Shown here one piece after another: positions 1 through 6,150 of a DNA stretch of 8,482 nucleotides. The stretch's first letter is position 1. The number at the start of each line of letters is the position of its first letter. A model generated the notes under the pieces. It made no database searches. It saw only the letters and a list, made by a program, of their open reading frames with translations, and was not told the origin of the DNA. The stretch comes from Ignavibacteriales bacterium (GTDB lineage: Bacteria > Bacteroidota > Ignavibacteria > Ignavibacteriales > Melioribacteraceae): contig JALWSN010000026.1 in the NCBI GenBank assembly GCA_027080245.1, positions 1 through 8,482 on the forward strand, given 5' to 3'. The position numbers and the translations under genes were made by a program.

Positions 1-1947
1 TTCATCCGTTACTTTGCTTCAATTGATAACAGGTTCGAAAATGGTATTCTGGAAAACAACAACATGGACAGAACCTCTCTGAGAGCAAACATTATTGCAG
101 CGCCAAGCAACAACCTTACGATGACTTTCGATGCGGGCTACACCCTCAATAAGCTTTCTCGCCCGAACAACGACAACAATATTTACGGTTATCTTGGCAA
201 TACGTTGTTGTTTAGCAAATCTTACAGATTTACCGACAGCCTTTCAATCGCTAATCTAAAAGACGAACACAACGTAAACGAATTCATCGGCTCGGCAAAA
301 ATCACTTATTCACCAATTAAAAATCTTGAGATTAATTTCACCGCTGGCATCGACGAATCCAACTGGCGGCAGGATCAAACCTTCCCCGCTAATATGGCTT
401 ACGCGTTTGTTCCGAAAGGACGCAGAAGAATTTACACAAGAAACAACAGGCAATTTACTTACGATTACAACGCTCAATACAAATATAGCTTTTTTGGAAT
501 TAAGGCAAATTCCATTGTCGGCGCCCAATTGTTCGACAGGAAAGTACGCACAAGCTTCCTGACCTCCGAAAAATTCCAGACCGAATTGATTACCGATATC
601 GGTTCAGGAAGCGACGTAACCGACTGGGGCGAAGGGAAAACACATGAAAGGCAAGCCGGTATCTTTACCGAGCACTCCTTCTCTTACAAGGACAGATATT
701 TCCTTTCGCTTGGCTTAAGGCAGGATTACGCAAGCGCCATCGGTTCTGAAGCGCCAAGCATTATTTATCCGAAGGCAAGCTTCGCTCTCAGGCTCGACAA
801 ATTTAACATCTTGCCCAAAGTTTTCGGACTGTTCAAATTGCGCGCAGCCTATGGCGAAAGCGGCACGCTGCCTAATCCGCGCGACCCGATACCATTATTG
901 TGGACTGCCGCAAACAGCGGTTACGGAACAGGCGCGGTTCTTTCTGCAATCGGTAACGCTAAAATCAAACCCGAAAGAATTAAAGAATTTGAAGTGGGGT
1001 TAGATGCAGAATTCCTGAGACATTTCTCGTTCGAATTTACTTATTACAGGCAGAACGCTAGTAATTCAATCGTTGGATTGCGCAACGCTCCTTCCACAGG
1101 TAAAACCGCAAGTTCCGTTCCGTTCAATATCGGCGCAATGAAGGCTTGGGGAATTGAATCGATGCTGCAAGCAAATCTGTTCAGGAGCGTCAACAACTCG
1201 TTGGATATGACTTTAATATTAAATTACCAAACAAACGAAGTGACGGACTTAGGCGGCGCTCAGCCGATATTCGACGGGTTCGATTTGAACGTTATTAAAG
1301 AAGGATTGCGGAAACACGAATTCTACACATGGAAAGTTAAAGGCGCTAAGTTCAATAGCGACGGCACTTATGCGGGTGCCGACGTCACCGCCGACAGAGT
1401 TTCCTTTGGCAATCCAATCCCCAGCACCACAGGTTCCTTCACAATTAATTTCAGATTTCTGAAAAACTTCCGAGTTTACGCATTAGTCGACTGGGCTTTA
1501 GGTCACAAAATATTCGACAACACCTATTTGTTTGCAACGAGATTTGGCAACAACCCTCGTTACAACGAATTAAAAGAAATGCTTTTGGATCCTACCTCTC
1601 CAAAATATCTAAAACCGGGAACGGCGGAATACAAGAAAGCCGCCGACGAGTTCGCCCGTTTGGACTGGCATTGGGACGGCAATTATATCTTCGACGCAAG
1701 CTACGTTAAGTTAAGAGAAGTAAGCTTGAGCTACGATTTGAAAGATATTCTGAACAATATGAATTTCAACGCCTTCTCCAGCTTCATGGTGGGCGTTTCC
1801 GCAAGGAATATTTACACTTCAACAAAATATCCCGGCGCGGATGTAGAAGTAAACTTTACCGGTTCGCGTTCTTTGTCGAGAGGACAGGATTTCTTAACGC
1901 TTCAAAATCCAAGAACCTACAACTTCTGGGTAAGAATTGGATTATAA
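1..1947 (+). CDS. SusC/RagA-family TonB-dependent outer-membrane transporter, C-terminal part (5' truncated by window)
   Basis: The reading frame is open from base 1, so the gene starts upstream; 648 residues are visible of a family usually near 1000. The signal peptide, carboxypeptidase-like domain, TonB box and most of the plug are therefore outside. What is seen is beta-barrel: near residues 215-245 a stretch ending DRYFLSLGLRQD followed by YPKASFALRL, near 275-290 FKLRAAYGESG, and near 322-338 IKPERIKEFEVGLDAEF followed by TYYRQ and an NIGAMKAWGIES segment. All are hallmarks of SusC-type barrels. The family imports oligosaccharides, peptides or other large nutrients through the outer membrane using TonB energy, with a SusD lipoprotein as lid. 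The SusD gene follows 18 bases after the stop, so the two are surely co-transcribed. The substrate cannot be told. Very sure of family. Confidence 0.95.
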   Translation, partial: FIRYFASIDNRFENGILENNNMDRTSLRANIIAAPSNNLTMTFDAGYTLNKLSRPNNDNNIYGYLGNTLLFSKSYRFTDSLSIANLKDEHNVNEFIGSAKITYSPIKNLEINFTAGIDESNWRQDQTFPANMAYAFVPKGRRRIYTRNNRQFTYDYNAQYKYSFFGIKANSIVGAQLFDRKVRTSFLTSEKFQTELITDIGSGSDVTDWGEGKTHERQAGIFTEHSFSYKDRYFLSLGLRQDYASAIGSEAPSIIYPKASFALRLDKFNILPKVFGLFKLRAAYGESGTLPNPRDPIPLLWTAANSGYGTGAVLSAIGNAKIKPERIKEFEVGLDAEFLRHFSFEFTYYRQNASNSIVGLRNAPSTGKTASSVPFNIGAMKAWGIESMLQANLFRSVNNSLDMTLILNYQTNEVTDLGGAQPIFDGFDLNVIKEGLRKHEFYTWKVKGAKFNSDGTYAGADVTADRVSFGNPIPSTTGSFTINFRFLKNFRVYALVDWALGHKIFDNTYLFATRFGNNPRYNELKEMLLDPTSPKYLKPGTAEYKKAADEFARLDWHWDGNYIFDASYVKLREVSLSYDLKDILNNMNFNAFSSFMVGVSARNIYTSTKYPGADVEVNFTGSRSLSRGQDFLTLQNPRTYNFWVRIGL

Positions 1948-1952
1948 AAAAT

Positions 1953-1958
1953 AGGAGA
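1953..1958 (+). promoter_or_regulatory. Ribosome binding site of the susD-like gene
   Basis: AGGAGA lies 7 bases before the ATG at 1966, in the short gap after the transporter stop codon. It fixes the start of the lipoprotein gene and shows that this organism uses Shine-Dalgarno initiation here. Confidence 0.8.
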
Positions 1959-1965
1959 TTAGAAT

Positions 1966-3174
1966 ATGAAAAAAATAAAATATTTAATGACATTTGTCTT
2001 TTTATCCCTGTTGCTTGTCGGCGGATGCAAAGACTATGTTACCAACATCGACCCTCTAATCGATGCCGTAGAAGATTCAAGACTTAACCAGCCCAGTCAG
2101 GTTGACTTTTTAATTACGGGCGTTAAGGCTCAATTTTCTTTTACCATCGATAATTTATTAGTTATTGCAGACGGGCTGTCCGACCAATTTATTTTCAGCT
2201 TCGACGTGCCTAATGCCACTTACCCCACGTTCGAAGACATTGACAAAGGAGATATTCAATTGGACAACAACTCTGTCGACGGTCCGTTTAACAACCTTGG
2301 CGAATTAAGATTCTTTGCCGATAATCTTGTTGAACGAGTTAACAAAATTGCCGGGTTAGACGCCGCGAAGAAGGAAGAAGCCCTCTACACAGGCTATCTT
2401 TACGGCGGATTAGCGCGCTATTATTACGCCACTTACTTCGGTCTTGATAAAACCCAAGGCGGCGGCGTAATTGACGCTGGTCCGTTCATTCCTTCGTCTC
2501 AGATGTACGATTTAGCGGCTGAAAAATTAACCGAAGCTTTGAAACATACTTCGGACGCTTACCAAAAACGCATAGTTAATTCCTTATTGGCTCGCCTTTA
2601 CCTTTACAAAGGCGATTACGCAAAGGCAAACACTTATGCCGAAAAGGGAATGGTTAACGGCGATAACCCGTTCCAGGCGCTTTACACAATTCAGTCGGAC
2701 AATTATTATTGGGAGCAAGCGGGCGAACCCAGATCGCAATTTGTGTGCGATTTCAGATTCCACGATTACGTAACTCAGGACCCGGCAGAAGCTTCCAGAA
2801 TTCCCTTAAGCCCCATTACCGGCAACAGCGGTAAGGTTTACTACTTCCAGGAAAAATATCCTACCGCCGATTCTCCGATTAATCACATGACGTGGCAGGA
2901 AAACAATTTAATGCTTGCCGAGCTTTCTCTCAGAGGGGCAAATTCCAAGGACGCGTTAGCTTTGGTTAACGAAGTTCGCCAATCGCACGGTTTGTCCGAT
3001 TTGTCCTCCATTGACCTCGACGGCATTTACGTTGAAAGGGACAAAGAATTGTTCTGCACGGGGAACAGACTGCCTGACGAACGCAGATTTAACAAATTCC
3101 ACTTGCCCGCGGGCTCGTGGCAGTATTTCCCGATTACTCAGAACGAAAGGAACGCTAATCCGAACCTGAAGTAA
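1966..3174 (+). CDS. SusD/RagB-family nutrient-binding outer-membrane lipoprotein
   Basis: This 402-residue protein is the partner of the upstream SusC-like transporter, binding substrate at the cell surface and acting as the transporter lid. Residues 1-20 form a lipoprotein signal peptide with lipobox LVGGC and lipidated Cys21; the next residues KDY are charged, as in surface-export signals of Bacteroidota lipoproteins. Helical TPR-like segments follow (about 111-160 and 180-230, e.g. RIVNSLLARLYLYKGDYAKA). The C-terminal family signature ERDKELFCTGNRLPDERRF is at 357-375 and the protein ends with PITQNERNANPN. It is shorter than the usual 450-550 residues, but the frame is intact, so this looks like a compact variant. 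The ATG has a good Shine-Dalgarno. A terminator follows the stop. Ligand unknown. Confidence 0.93.
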   Translation: MKKIKYLMTFVFLSLLLVGGCKDYVTNIDPLIDAVEDSRLNQPSQVDFLITGVKAQFSFTIDNLLVIADGLSDQFIFSFDVPNATYPTFEDIDKGDIQLDNNSVDGPFNNLGELRFFADNLVERVNKIAGLDAAKKEEALYTGYLYGGLARYYYATYFGLDKTQGGGVIDAGPFIPSSQMYDLAAEKLTEALKHTSDAYQKRIVNSLLARLYLYKGDYAKANTYAEKGMVNGDNPFQALYTIQSDNYYWEQAGEPRSQFVCDFRFHDYVTQDPAEASRIPLSPITGNSGKVYYFQEKYPTADSPINHMTWQENNLMLAELSLRGANSKDALALVNEVRQSHGLSDLSSIDLDGIYVERDKELFCTGNRLPDERRFNKFHLPAGSWQYFPITQNERNANPNLK

Positions 3175-3204
3175 TTTTTCTTATCTTGGATGACTTCCCT
3201 CGAA

Positions 3205-3239
3205 AGGCTGCCTGTTTTTAACGACAGGCGGCCTTTTTT
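3205..3239 (+). terminator. Intrinsic terminator of the susC-susD operon
   Basis: An 11-bp stem (3205-3215 with 3224-3234, one G-T wobble) encloses an 8-base loop and is followed by six T, then A and six more T. It lies 30 bases after the susD-like stop. On the other strand the stem is not followed by a good T run, so it serves the + operon; the oppositely oriented TPR gene ends exactly in the T tract. Confidence 0.88.
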
Positions 3240-3855
3240 ATTTTTTATTACGCGTAACTCCTATTCTTTTTAGATTCTGACGAGCAAGTTTTGCGGCAGG
3301 CGAATTAGGGAATTTTTTAATTAAATACTTCCACGCTTTTTCCGCCTGTTTTATTTTACCTTCGGTAAATAGAAAAACCCCTTTGTTGTAAAGCGCGCCA
3401 ATATCGTTTGGAGAGATGCGTAGAATTTTTTCGTTAAATTTTTTTGCTTCTCGAATATTTCGCAACCTGTAGTAGTTGGAAACCAGCGAAAACAAAATAT
3501 CCACCCGTCGCCGATCAATTTTCAATATTTTCAAGTAATATTTGTTTGCAACTTTGGGATTGTGCGCAACAGACATTAAATCCGCGTATTCACGCATACT
3601 TAAAGTATCTTTGGGATTGTTCTTGATTGCTTTCTTTAACAAGTTAACCTTCGAAAGAAATTTCTTGCTAACATCGAATTTACTTGGCTGAGCGAGCGGT
3701 TTTTTCCTCTGGGTGTGAGATGGAGCCGGAGCGGCGAATTTTTCGCCAGCCGTTCCCCCGTAGTCTTGATTTTGCCCGTTTGTTAAAAGGTAGTAGAGCG
3801 CCACTAAAACAGCTATGCCAACCAAAAAATAGACGTAATTCTTCAAAGATTTCAT
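3238..3855 (-). CDS. Membrane-anchored tetratricopeptide repeat protein
   Basis: The product is 205 residues. Residues 1-6 are polar with lysines, 7-24 form one hydrophobic segment (uncleaved anchor or signal anchor), 25-62 are a low-complexity Pro/Ala/Gln/Lys linker, and about 83-184 hold three TPR-like helix pairs. The clearest unit starts near 151 with DIGALYNKGVFLFTEGKIKQAEKAW and ends at FPNSP. This predicts a protein held in the inner membrane with a soluble, very basic protein-interaction domain, probably outside the cytoplasm. TPR domains of this kind occur in cytochrome c maturation (CcmH/NrfG-like) and in many envelope complexes, but nothing specific identifies it. AAAGG sits 6 bases before the ATG. 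The gene is divergent from the thioredoxin gene, sharing a 177-base promoter region, and converges on the susC-susD terminator. Real gene; function unknown. Confidence 0.85.
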   Translation of the reverse strand: MKSLKNYVYFLVGIAVLVALYYLLTNGQNQDYGGTAGEKFAAPAPSHTQRKKPLAQPSKFDVSKKFLSKVNLLKKAIKNNPKDTLSMREYADLMSVAHNPKVANKYYLKILKIDRRRVDILFSLVSNYYRLRNIREAKKFNEKILRISPNDIGALYNKGVFLFTEGKIKQAEKAWKYLIKKFPNSPAAKLARQNLKRIGVTRNKK

Positions 3856-3886
3856 TTGTTGCCTTTGTTCTAATTTTTAATCGAAC

Positions 3887-3917
3887 CAAAATAAATCTGT
3901 ATCGGCTACTTTCCAAA
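3887..3917 (-). promoter_or_regulatory. Candidate promoter of the TPR gene (-33/-7 type)
   Basis: Read on the - strand, TTTG at 3917-3914 is followed after 19 bases by TTATTTTG at 3894-3887, close to the Bacteroidota-type TTTG / TAnnTTTG arrangement (the -7 box has one mismatch). Transcription would begin near 3880, about 25 bases before the start codon. Proposed from position and pattern only. Confidence 0.38.
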
Positions 3918-3940
3918 ATAATTTTGTGCGAAAAATTATT

Positions 3941-3973
3941 TTTGCGCTAACATTGAATCCTTTTAAGAATTTG
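3941..3973 (+). promoter_or_regulatory. Candidate promoter of the thioredoxin gene
   Basis: TTTG at 3941-3944 and AGAATTTG at 3966-3973 are 21 bases apart, resembling the TTTG / TAnnTTTG layout, though the first two bases of the -7 box do not match. The leader would be about 50 bases. Weak evidence; the interval must nevertheless hold a promoter for each divergent gene. Confidence 0.28.
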
Positions 3974-4032
3974 AACATCAAACACAAGAAAAAAATAAAT
4001 AATTATTTCACAAAAAAAGAAGAGAAAGAAAT

Positions 4033-4401
4033 ATGATAGAGCACTTGACAAAACAGACTTTTTTAGAGAAAGTTTTCGATTACGAGCACAACACGGAATG
4101 GAAATACCAAGGCGATAAGCCCGCAATTATTGACTTTTGGGCGGATTGGTGCCAGCCGTGTAAAATGATTGCACCGGTTCTTGAAGAATTGGACAAAGAA
4201 TACGACGGGAAAATTCAAATTTACAAAATCAACACAGAAGAAGAACAGGAATTAGCCGCGGCATTTGGAATCAGAAGCATTCCATCGCTGCTTTTCATTC
4301 CACTTAACGACAAGCCTCAAATGGCTGTCGGCGCGTATCCTAAAGAAACGATGAAAGAGATAATCGAAAACGTTTTGTTTGCCGAGAAGGTTCAAGAATA
4401 A
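4033..4401 (+). CDS. trxA: Thioredoxin with WCQPC active site
   Basis: This 122-residue cytoplasmic protein (no signal peptide) has the full thioredoxin layout: buried Asp34 in IIDFWADWC, redox cysteines Cys40 and Cys43 in WCQPCK, and cis-Pro84 in GIRSIPSLLF. It should reduce disulfides in client enzymes using electrons from thioredoxin reductase. The segment before the active site (about 16-30, VFDYEHNTEWKYQGDKP) matches my recollection of the Bacteroidota thioredoxin type. The odd point is Gln41 in place of the almost universal Gly of WCGPC, which should shift the redox potential or client choice. The AG-rich stretch just before the ATG is only a weak Shine-Dalgarno. It is a monocistronic unit with its own terminator, divergent from the TPR gene. 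Whether it is the main thioredoxin or a specialised paralogue cannot be told here. Confidence 0.93.
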   Translation: MIEHLTKQTFLEKVFDYEHNTEWKYQGDKPAIIDFWADWCQPCKMIAPVLEELDKEYDGKIQIYKINTEEEQELAAAFGIRSIPSLLFIPLNDKPQMAVGAYPKETMKEIIENVLFAEKVQE

Positions 4402-4430
4402 GAATTACCAAAATAAATCACTCCCTTAGA

Positions 4431-4465
4431 AAGAGCCGGCAATTTATTTTGTCGGCTTTTTCTTT
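4431..4465 (+). terminator. Intrinsic terminator of the thioredoxin gene
   Basis: A 9-bp stem (AGCCGGCAA at 4434-4442 with TTGTCGGCT at 4449-4457, one wobble) and 6-base loop are followed by TTTTTCTTT. It starts 30 bases after the thioredoxin stop. Confidence 0.87.
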
Positions 4466-4519
4466 ATTCGGGAAAAGGCTTGCCACGACGATTAAAGGGG
4501 AAAACAATTTAAGCGCTCC

Positions 4520-4566
4520 TGTCCAAAATACATTGCAATTCAATTTGTTTTGGAAAAGATGTGTTT
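4520..4566 (+). repeat. Dispersed ~45-base AT-rich repeat, copy 1
   Basis: Shares with the other copies the blocks CCAAAAT, CA-TG, ATTCAATTT and GATGTGTTT in the same order. The core is itself an imperfect palindrome: CCAAAATACATTG (4523-4535) pairs with CAATTTGTTTTGG (4541-4553) over 13 positions with one wobble and one mismatch. Non-coding; about 120 bases after the thioredoxin stop. Confidence 0.75.
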
Positions 4567-4575
4567 GTTTTTTAA

Positions 4576-4642
4576 AGAACTTTACCCCCTCTTCTCTTGT
4601 GAAGAGAAGGGGGCTTTTAAATTGTTCTCCTCCTAAAGTTCT
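4576..4642. repeat. Nested inverted repeat / hairpin element
   Basis: An outer inverted pair, AGAACTTTA (4576-4584) and TAAAGTTCT (4634-4642), encloses a long hairpin: CCCC (4586-4589), a bulged T, CTTCTCTT (4591-4598), loop GTG, AAGAGAAG (4602-4609), GGGG (4610-4613). The inner stem is 12 bp and is followed by C and TTTT, so RNA read on the + strand could end there, but the preceding gene already has its own terminator. Looks like a small palindromic intergenic element. Confidence 0.7.
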
Positions 4643-4680
4643 CCCTCTTCTTTTCAAGTGGAGGATCGGGGTGTAGTTGG
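4641..4680 (+). repeat. Degenerate pyrimidine/G-rich palindromic remnant
   Basis: A CTCCCTCTTC arm is followed by GTGGAGG and then ATCGGGGTG. It has the layout of the common intergenic CCTCTCC...GGAGAGG-GGGGTG type of element, and a related G-rich run occurs at 4951-4972. The stem is poorly matched, so this is probably a decayed copy. Confidence 0.4.
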
Positions 4681-4685
4681 TGGAA

Positions 4686-4727
4686 AAGTCTTAAGGAATA
4701 AGTCTTAAGTTGTAAGTAATTAGCGTT
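4686..4727 (+). repeat. Short tandem repeat, 14-base period
   Basis: AAGTCTTAAG occurs at 4686-4695 and 4700-4709, each containing the palindrome CTTAAG; a diverged third unit begins with AAGTAATTAG at 4714. Two units are identical over ten bases, the third partly. No coding role seen. Confidence 0.6.
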
Positions 4728-4805
4728 CAGTAACTGATTTTTCTCTGAGTGAAACTGTTGCCTGGGACCGGTTTTCCTTTTCCACGCAAAGATCCCACTG
4801 GTTAT

Positions 4806-4890
4806 TTATCTGTGTTTAATCTGTGCGAATCTGTGGTTTACTTTTTTACCACAGATTATCGCGGATTATTTCACAGATTGGCACAGATTA
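4806..4890. repeat. Inverted array of AATCTGTG/CACAGATT boxes
   Basis: On the left, (T)ATCTGTG at 4808, AATCTGTG at 4818 and AATCTGTG at 4828 are spaced ten bases apart; on the right, the reverse complement CACAGATT occurs at 4850, 4872 and 4882, with a decayed CGCGGATT at 4860. The two halves face each other across a T-rich spacer (4837-4848), so RNA could fold into a long imperfect hairpin with CTGTGG pairing CCACAG. The layout resembles an intergenic element I believe is widespread in bacterial genomes. Confidence 0.72.
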
Positions 4891-4930
4891 AACCATCCCT
4901 TTAACATTGATAAAAATATTTGATTGCACT

Positions 4931-4972
4931 AGCACTTCTCCTCCGAGAGAAAGGGTTTAGGGTGGGGTGGAG
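4931..4972 (+). repeat. Second G-rich palindromic remnant
   Basis: CTTCTCCTCC is followed by GAGAGAAAGGG and then TTTAGGGTGGGGTGG. The order of a C/T-rich arm, an A/G-rich arm and a G-rich tail repeats that of 4641-4680, so both may be decayed members of one family. Similarity judged by eye. Confidence 0.4.
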
Positions 4973-5006
4973 TATTTTCAGTAAAATATTCGAGAAAGTG
5001 ATTCTT

Positions 5007-5051
5007 TACAAAATGCATTGCCAATCAATTTATCATTGGCGGATGTGATTT
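5007..5051 (+). repeat. Dispersed ~45-base AT-rich repeat, copy 2
   Basis: CAAAATGCATTGC (5009-5021) and CAATTT match copy 1 with few changes, followed by TTGG and GATGTG in the same order. It contains its own small palindrome, GCCAAT (5020-5025) with ATTGGC (5035-5040). It ends about 35 bases before the proposed -35 of rpoD. Confidence 0.68.
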
Positions 5052-5084
5052 AATGAAATTGACGCTGGGGTTTGGTCAAAAAAC

Positions 5085-5117
5085 TTTACATAAAGAAAAG
5101 AATTTTTAGTATATTTG
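5085..5117 (+). promoter_or_regulatory. Candidate promoter of rpoD
   Basis: TTTACA at 5085-5090 is followed after 19 bases by TATATTTG at 5110-5117. The latter is a perfect match to the Bacteroidota -7 consensus TAnnTTTG and also contains the sigma-70-like TATATT. Transcription would start near 5124, giving a leader of about 94 bases. Confidence 0.55.
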
Positions 5118-5202
5118 TAAGCTTAAATATTTTTATTTTTGCGGGAACTTTTTTAACTAAAAATCATCTAATTGAGGCGTTTATTTGCGGATGTGCAAAA
5201 TT

Positions 5203-5209
5203 AAAGGAG
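5203..5209 (+). promoter_or_regulatory. Ribosome binding site deciding the TTG start of rpoD
   Basis: AAAGGAG lies 8 bases before TTG at 5218. An in-frame stop (TAA, 5215-5217) directly precedes that TTG and the first in-frame ATG is 50 codons further in, inside conserved sequence. TTG is therefore the only workable start. Confidence 0.85.
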
Positions 5210-5217
5210 TAATTTAA

Positions 5218-6078
5218 TTGAAAATCACTAAAAGATACACGAATCGCGAAAGCCAGAGTCTGGACAGGTACTTACAAGAGATTGGCAAAGTCGATTTAAT
5301 CACCCCCGAAGAAGAGATTGAATTAGCCTCAAGAATTAAGAAAGGCGATCAGCAAGCTCTTGAAAAAATGGTAAAGGCTAATTTAAGATTTGTAGTTAGC
5401 GTGGCAAAGCAATTTCAGAACAAGGGGCTTTCGCTGGGCGATTTAATTAACGAAGGCAATATTGGCTTAATTAAAGCGGCTAAGAAATTCGACGAAACGC
5501 GTGGGTTCAAATTTATTTCTTACGCGGTTTGGTGGATTAAGCAATCAATTATGCAGGCAATAGCCGATCAATCCCGTATGGTTAGGCTTCCGCTGAACAG
5601 AGTTGGAGCGATTACTAAAATCAGCAAAGCGGCAAGCCAGTTAGAGCAAGAATTAGAAAGAAAACCCACAAACGAGGAAATCGCCGAAATGCTTGAGATG
5701 ACGGAAGAAGAAGTAGCTTACGCACTGCAACATGCCGGCAGGCATGTTTCCGTTGACGCTCCGTTTTCTCAATCGGATAACGACAAAAGTTCCTTGCTGG
5801 ACGTGCTTTCCAACAGCGAGCAACCGGATCCTGACTCGAGTTTGATGAGCGATTCGTTAAAAAAGGAAATTGAACGAGCCCTTTCCACTCTAACGGAAAG
5901 GGAAGCAGAGGTTATTCGCCTCTATTTCGGAATTAATTCCGAATACTCCGCAACATTGGAGGAAATAGGAGAGATATTGAACTTAACTCGCGAACGCGTA
6001 AGGCAAATCAAGGAAAAAGCCTTAATGCGATTGCGCCACTCTTCAAGAAGCAAAAGCTTAAAAGCCTATTTAGGCTAA
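5218..6078 (+). CDS. rpoD: Primary (group 1) RNA polymerase sigma factor RpoD/SigA
   Basis: This 286-residue protein directs RNA polymerase to housekeeping promoters. Region 1.2 spans about 12-44 (SLDRYLQEIGKVDLITPEEE), region 2 about 48-120, with the core-binding helix (RFVVSVAKQFQNKGLSLGDLINEGN) and the -10-reading and melting helices (FKFISYAVWWIKQSIMQAI, 98-115). Region 3 is about 121-200, and region 4 about 215-273 with helix-turn-helix TLEEIGEILNLTRERVRQIKEKA reading the -35. Region 1.1 is absent, as in the short primary sigma factors of Bacteroidota and relatives, whose length it matches. Translation starts at TTG; the Bacteroidota protein as I recall it begins a few residues earlier with LKITK internal, so here that Leu codon appears to serve as start. 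Single gene with its own promoter and terminator. Function is near certain. Confidence 0.97.
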   Translation: MKITKRYTNRESQSLDRYLQEIGKVDLITPEEEIELASRIKKGDQQALEKMVKANLRFVVSVAKQFQNKGLSLGDLINEGNIGLIKAAKKFDETRGFKFISYAVWWIKQSIMQAIADQSRMVRLPLNRVGAITKISKAASQLEQELERKPTNEEIAEMLEMTEEEVAYALQHAGRHVSVDAPFSQSDNDKSSLLDVLSNSEQPDPDSSLMSDSLKKEIERALSTLTEREAEVIRLYFGINSEYSATLEEIGEILNLTRERVRQIKEKALMRLRHSSRSKSLKAYLG

Positions 6079-6095
6079 TTAAGCGCCTCCTTTTT

Positions 6096-6121
6096 AGCCG
6101 GGCTTTTCGCCCGGTTTTTTT
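6096..6121 (+). terminator. Intrinsic terminator of rpoD
   Basis: CCGGGC (6098-6103) pairs perfectly with GCCCGG (6109-6114) around a 5-base loop, followed by seven T. It is 20 bases after the rpoD stop. The other strand lacks a T run, so it does not obviously terminate the convergent gene. Confidence 0.9.
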
Positions 6122-6150
6122 ATTTGAAAAAAATTATTGGAAATAAATTT

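Larger units (their letters stand above)
4466..5084. other. Gene-free, repeat-rich intergenic mosaic
   Basis: Between the thioredoxin terminator and the rpoD promoter no convincing gene is present: the open frames of up to 79 codons have no ribosome site or recognisable protein and are built from hairpin DNA. Instead the stretch holds two copies of a ~45-base dispersed repeat (4520-4566, 5007-5051), a nested hairpin (4576-4642), a G-rich remnant (4641-4680), a 14-base tandem repeat (4686-4727), an inverted array of AATCTGTG boxes (4806-4890) and a second G-rich element (4931-4972). Each is listed separately. I see no open frame for a transposase. Confidence 0.75.

Noticed and set aside
3680..3950. 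Open frames overlapping the start of the TPR gene on both strands
   Set aside because: They are other-frame readings of the TPR gene, which has a ribosome site, a membrane anchor and TPR pattern; the overlapping products show no family features.
4418..4676. Open frames of 75-79 codons on both strands after the thioredoxin gene
   Set aside because: They run through the terminator and the long hairpin, have low-complexity composition and no ribosome site, and overlap each other on opposite strands.
4466..5084. Insertion sequence remnant
   Set aside because: No transposase fragment, no consistent terminal inverted repeats with target duplications; several unrelated small repeats explain the region better.
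5118..5202. Riboswitch or attenuator in the rpoD leader
   Set aside because: Only a 5-bp hairpin is visible and no terminator with T run; no known riboswitch core recognised.
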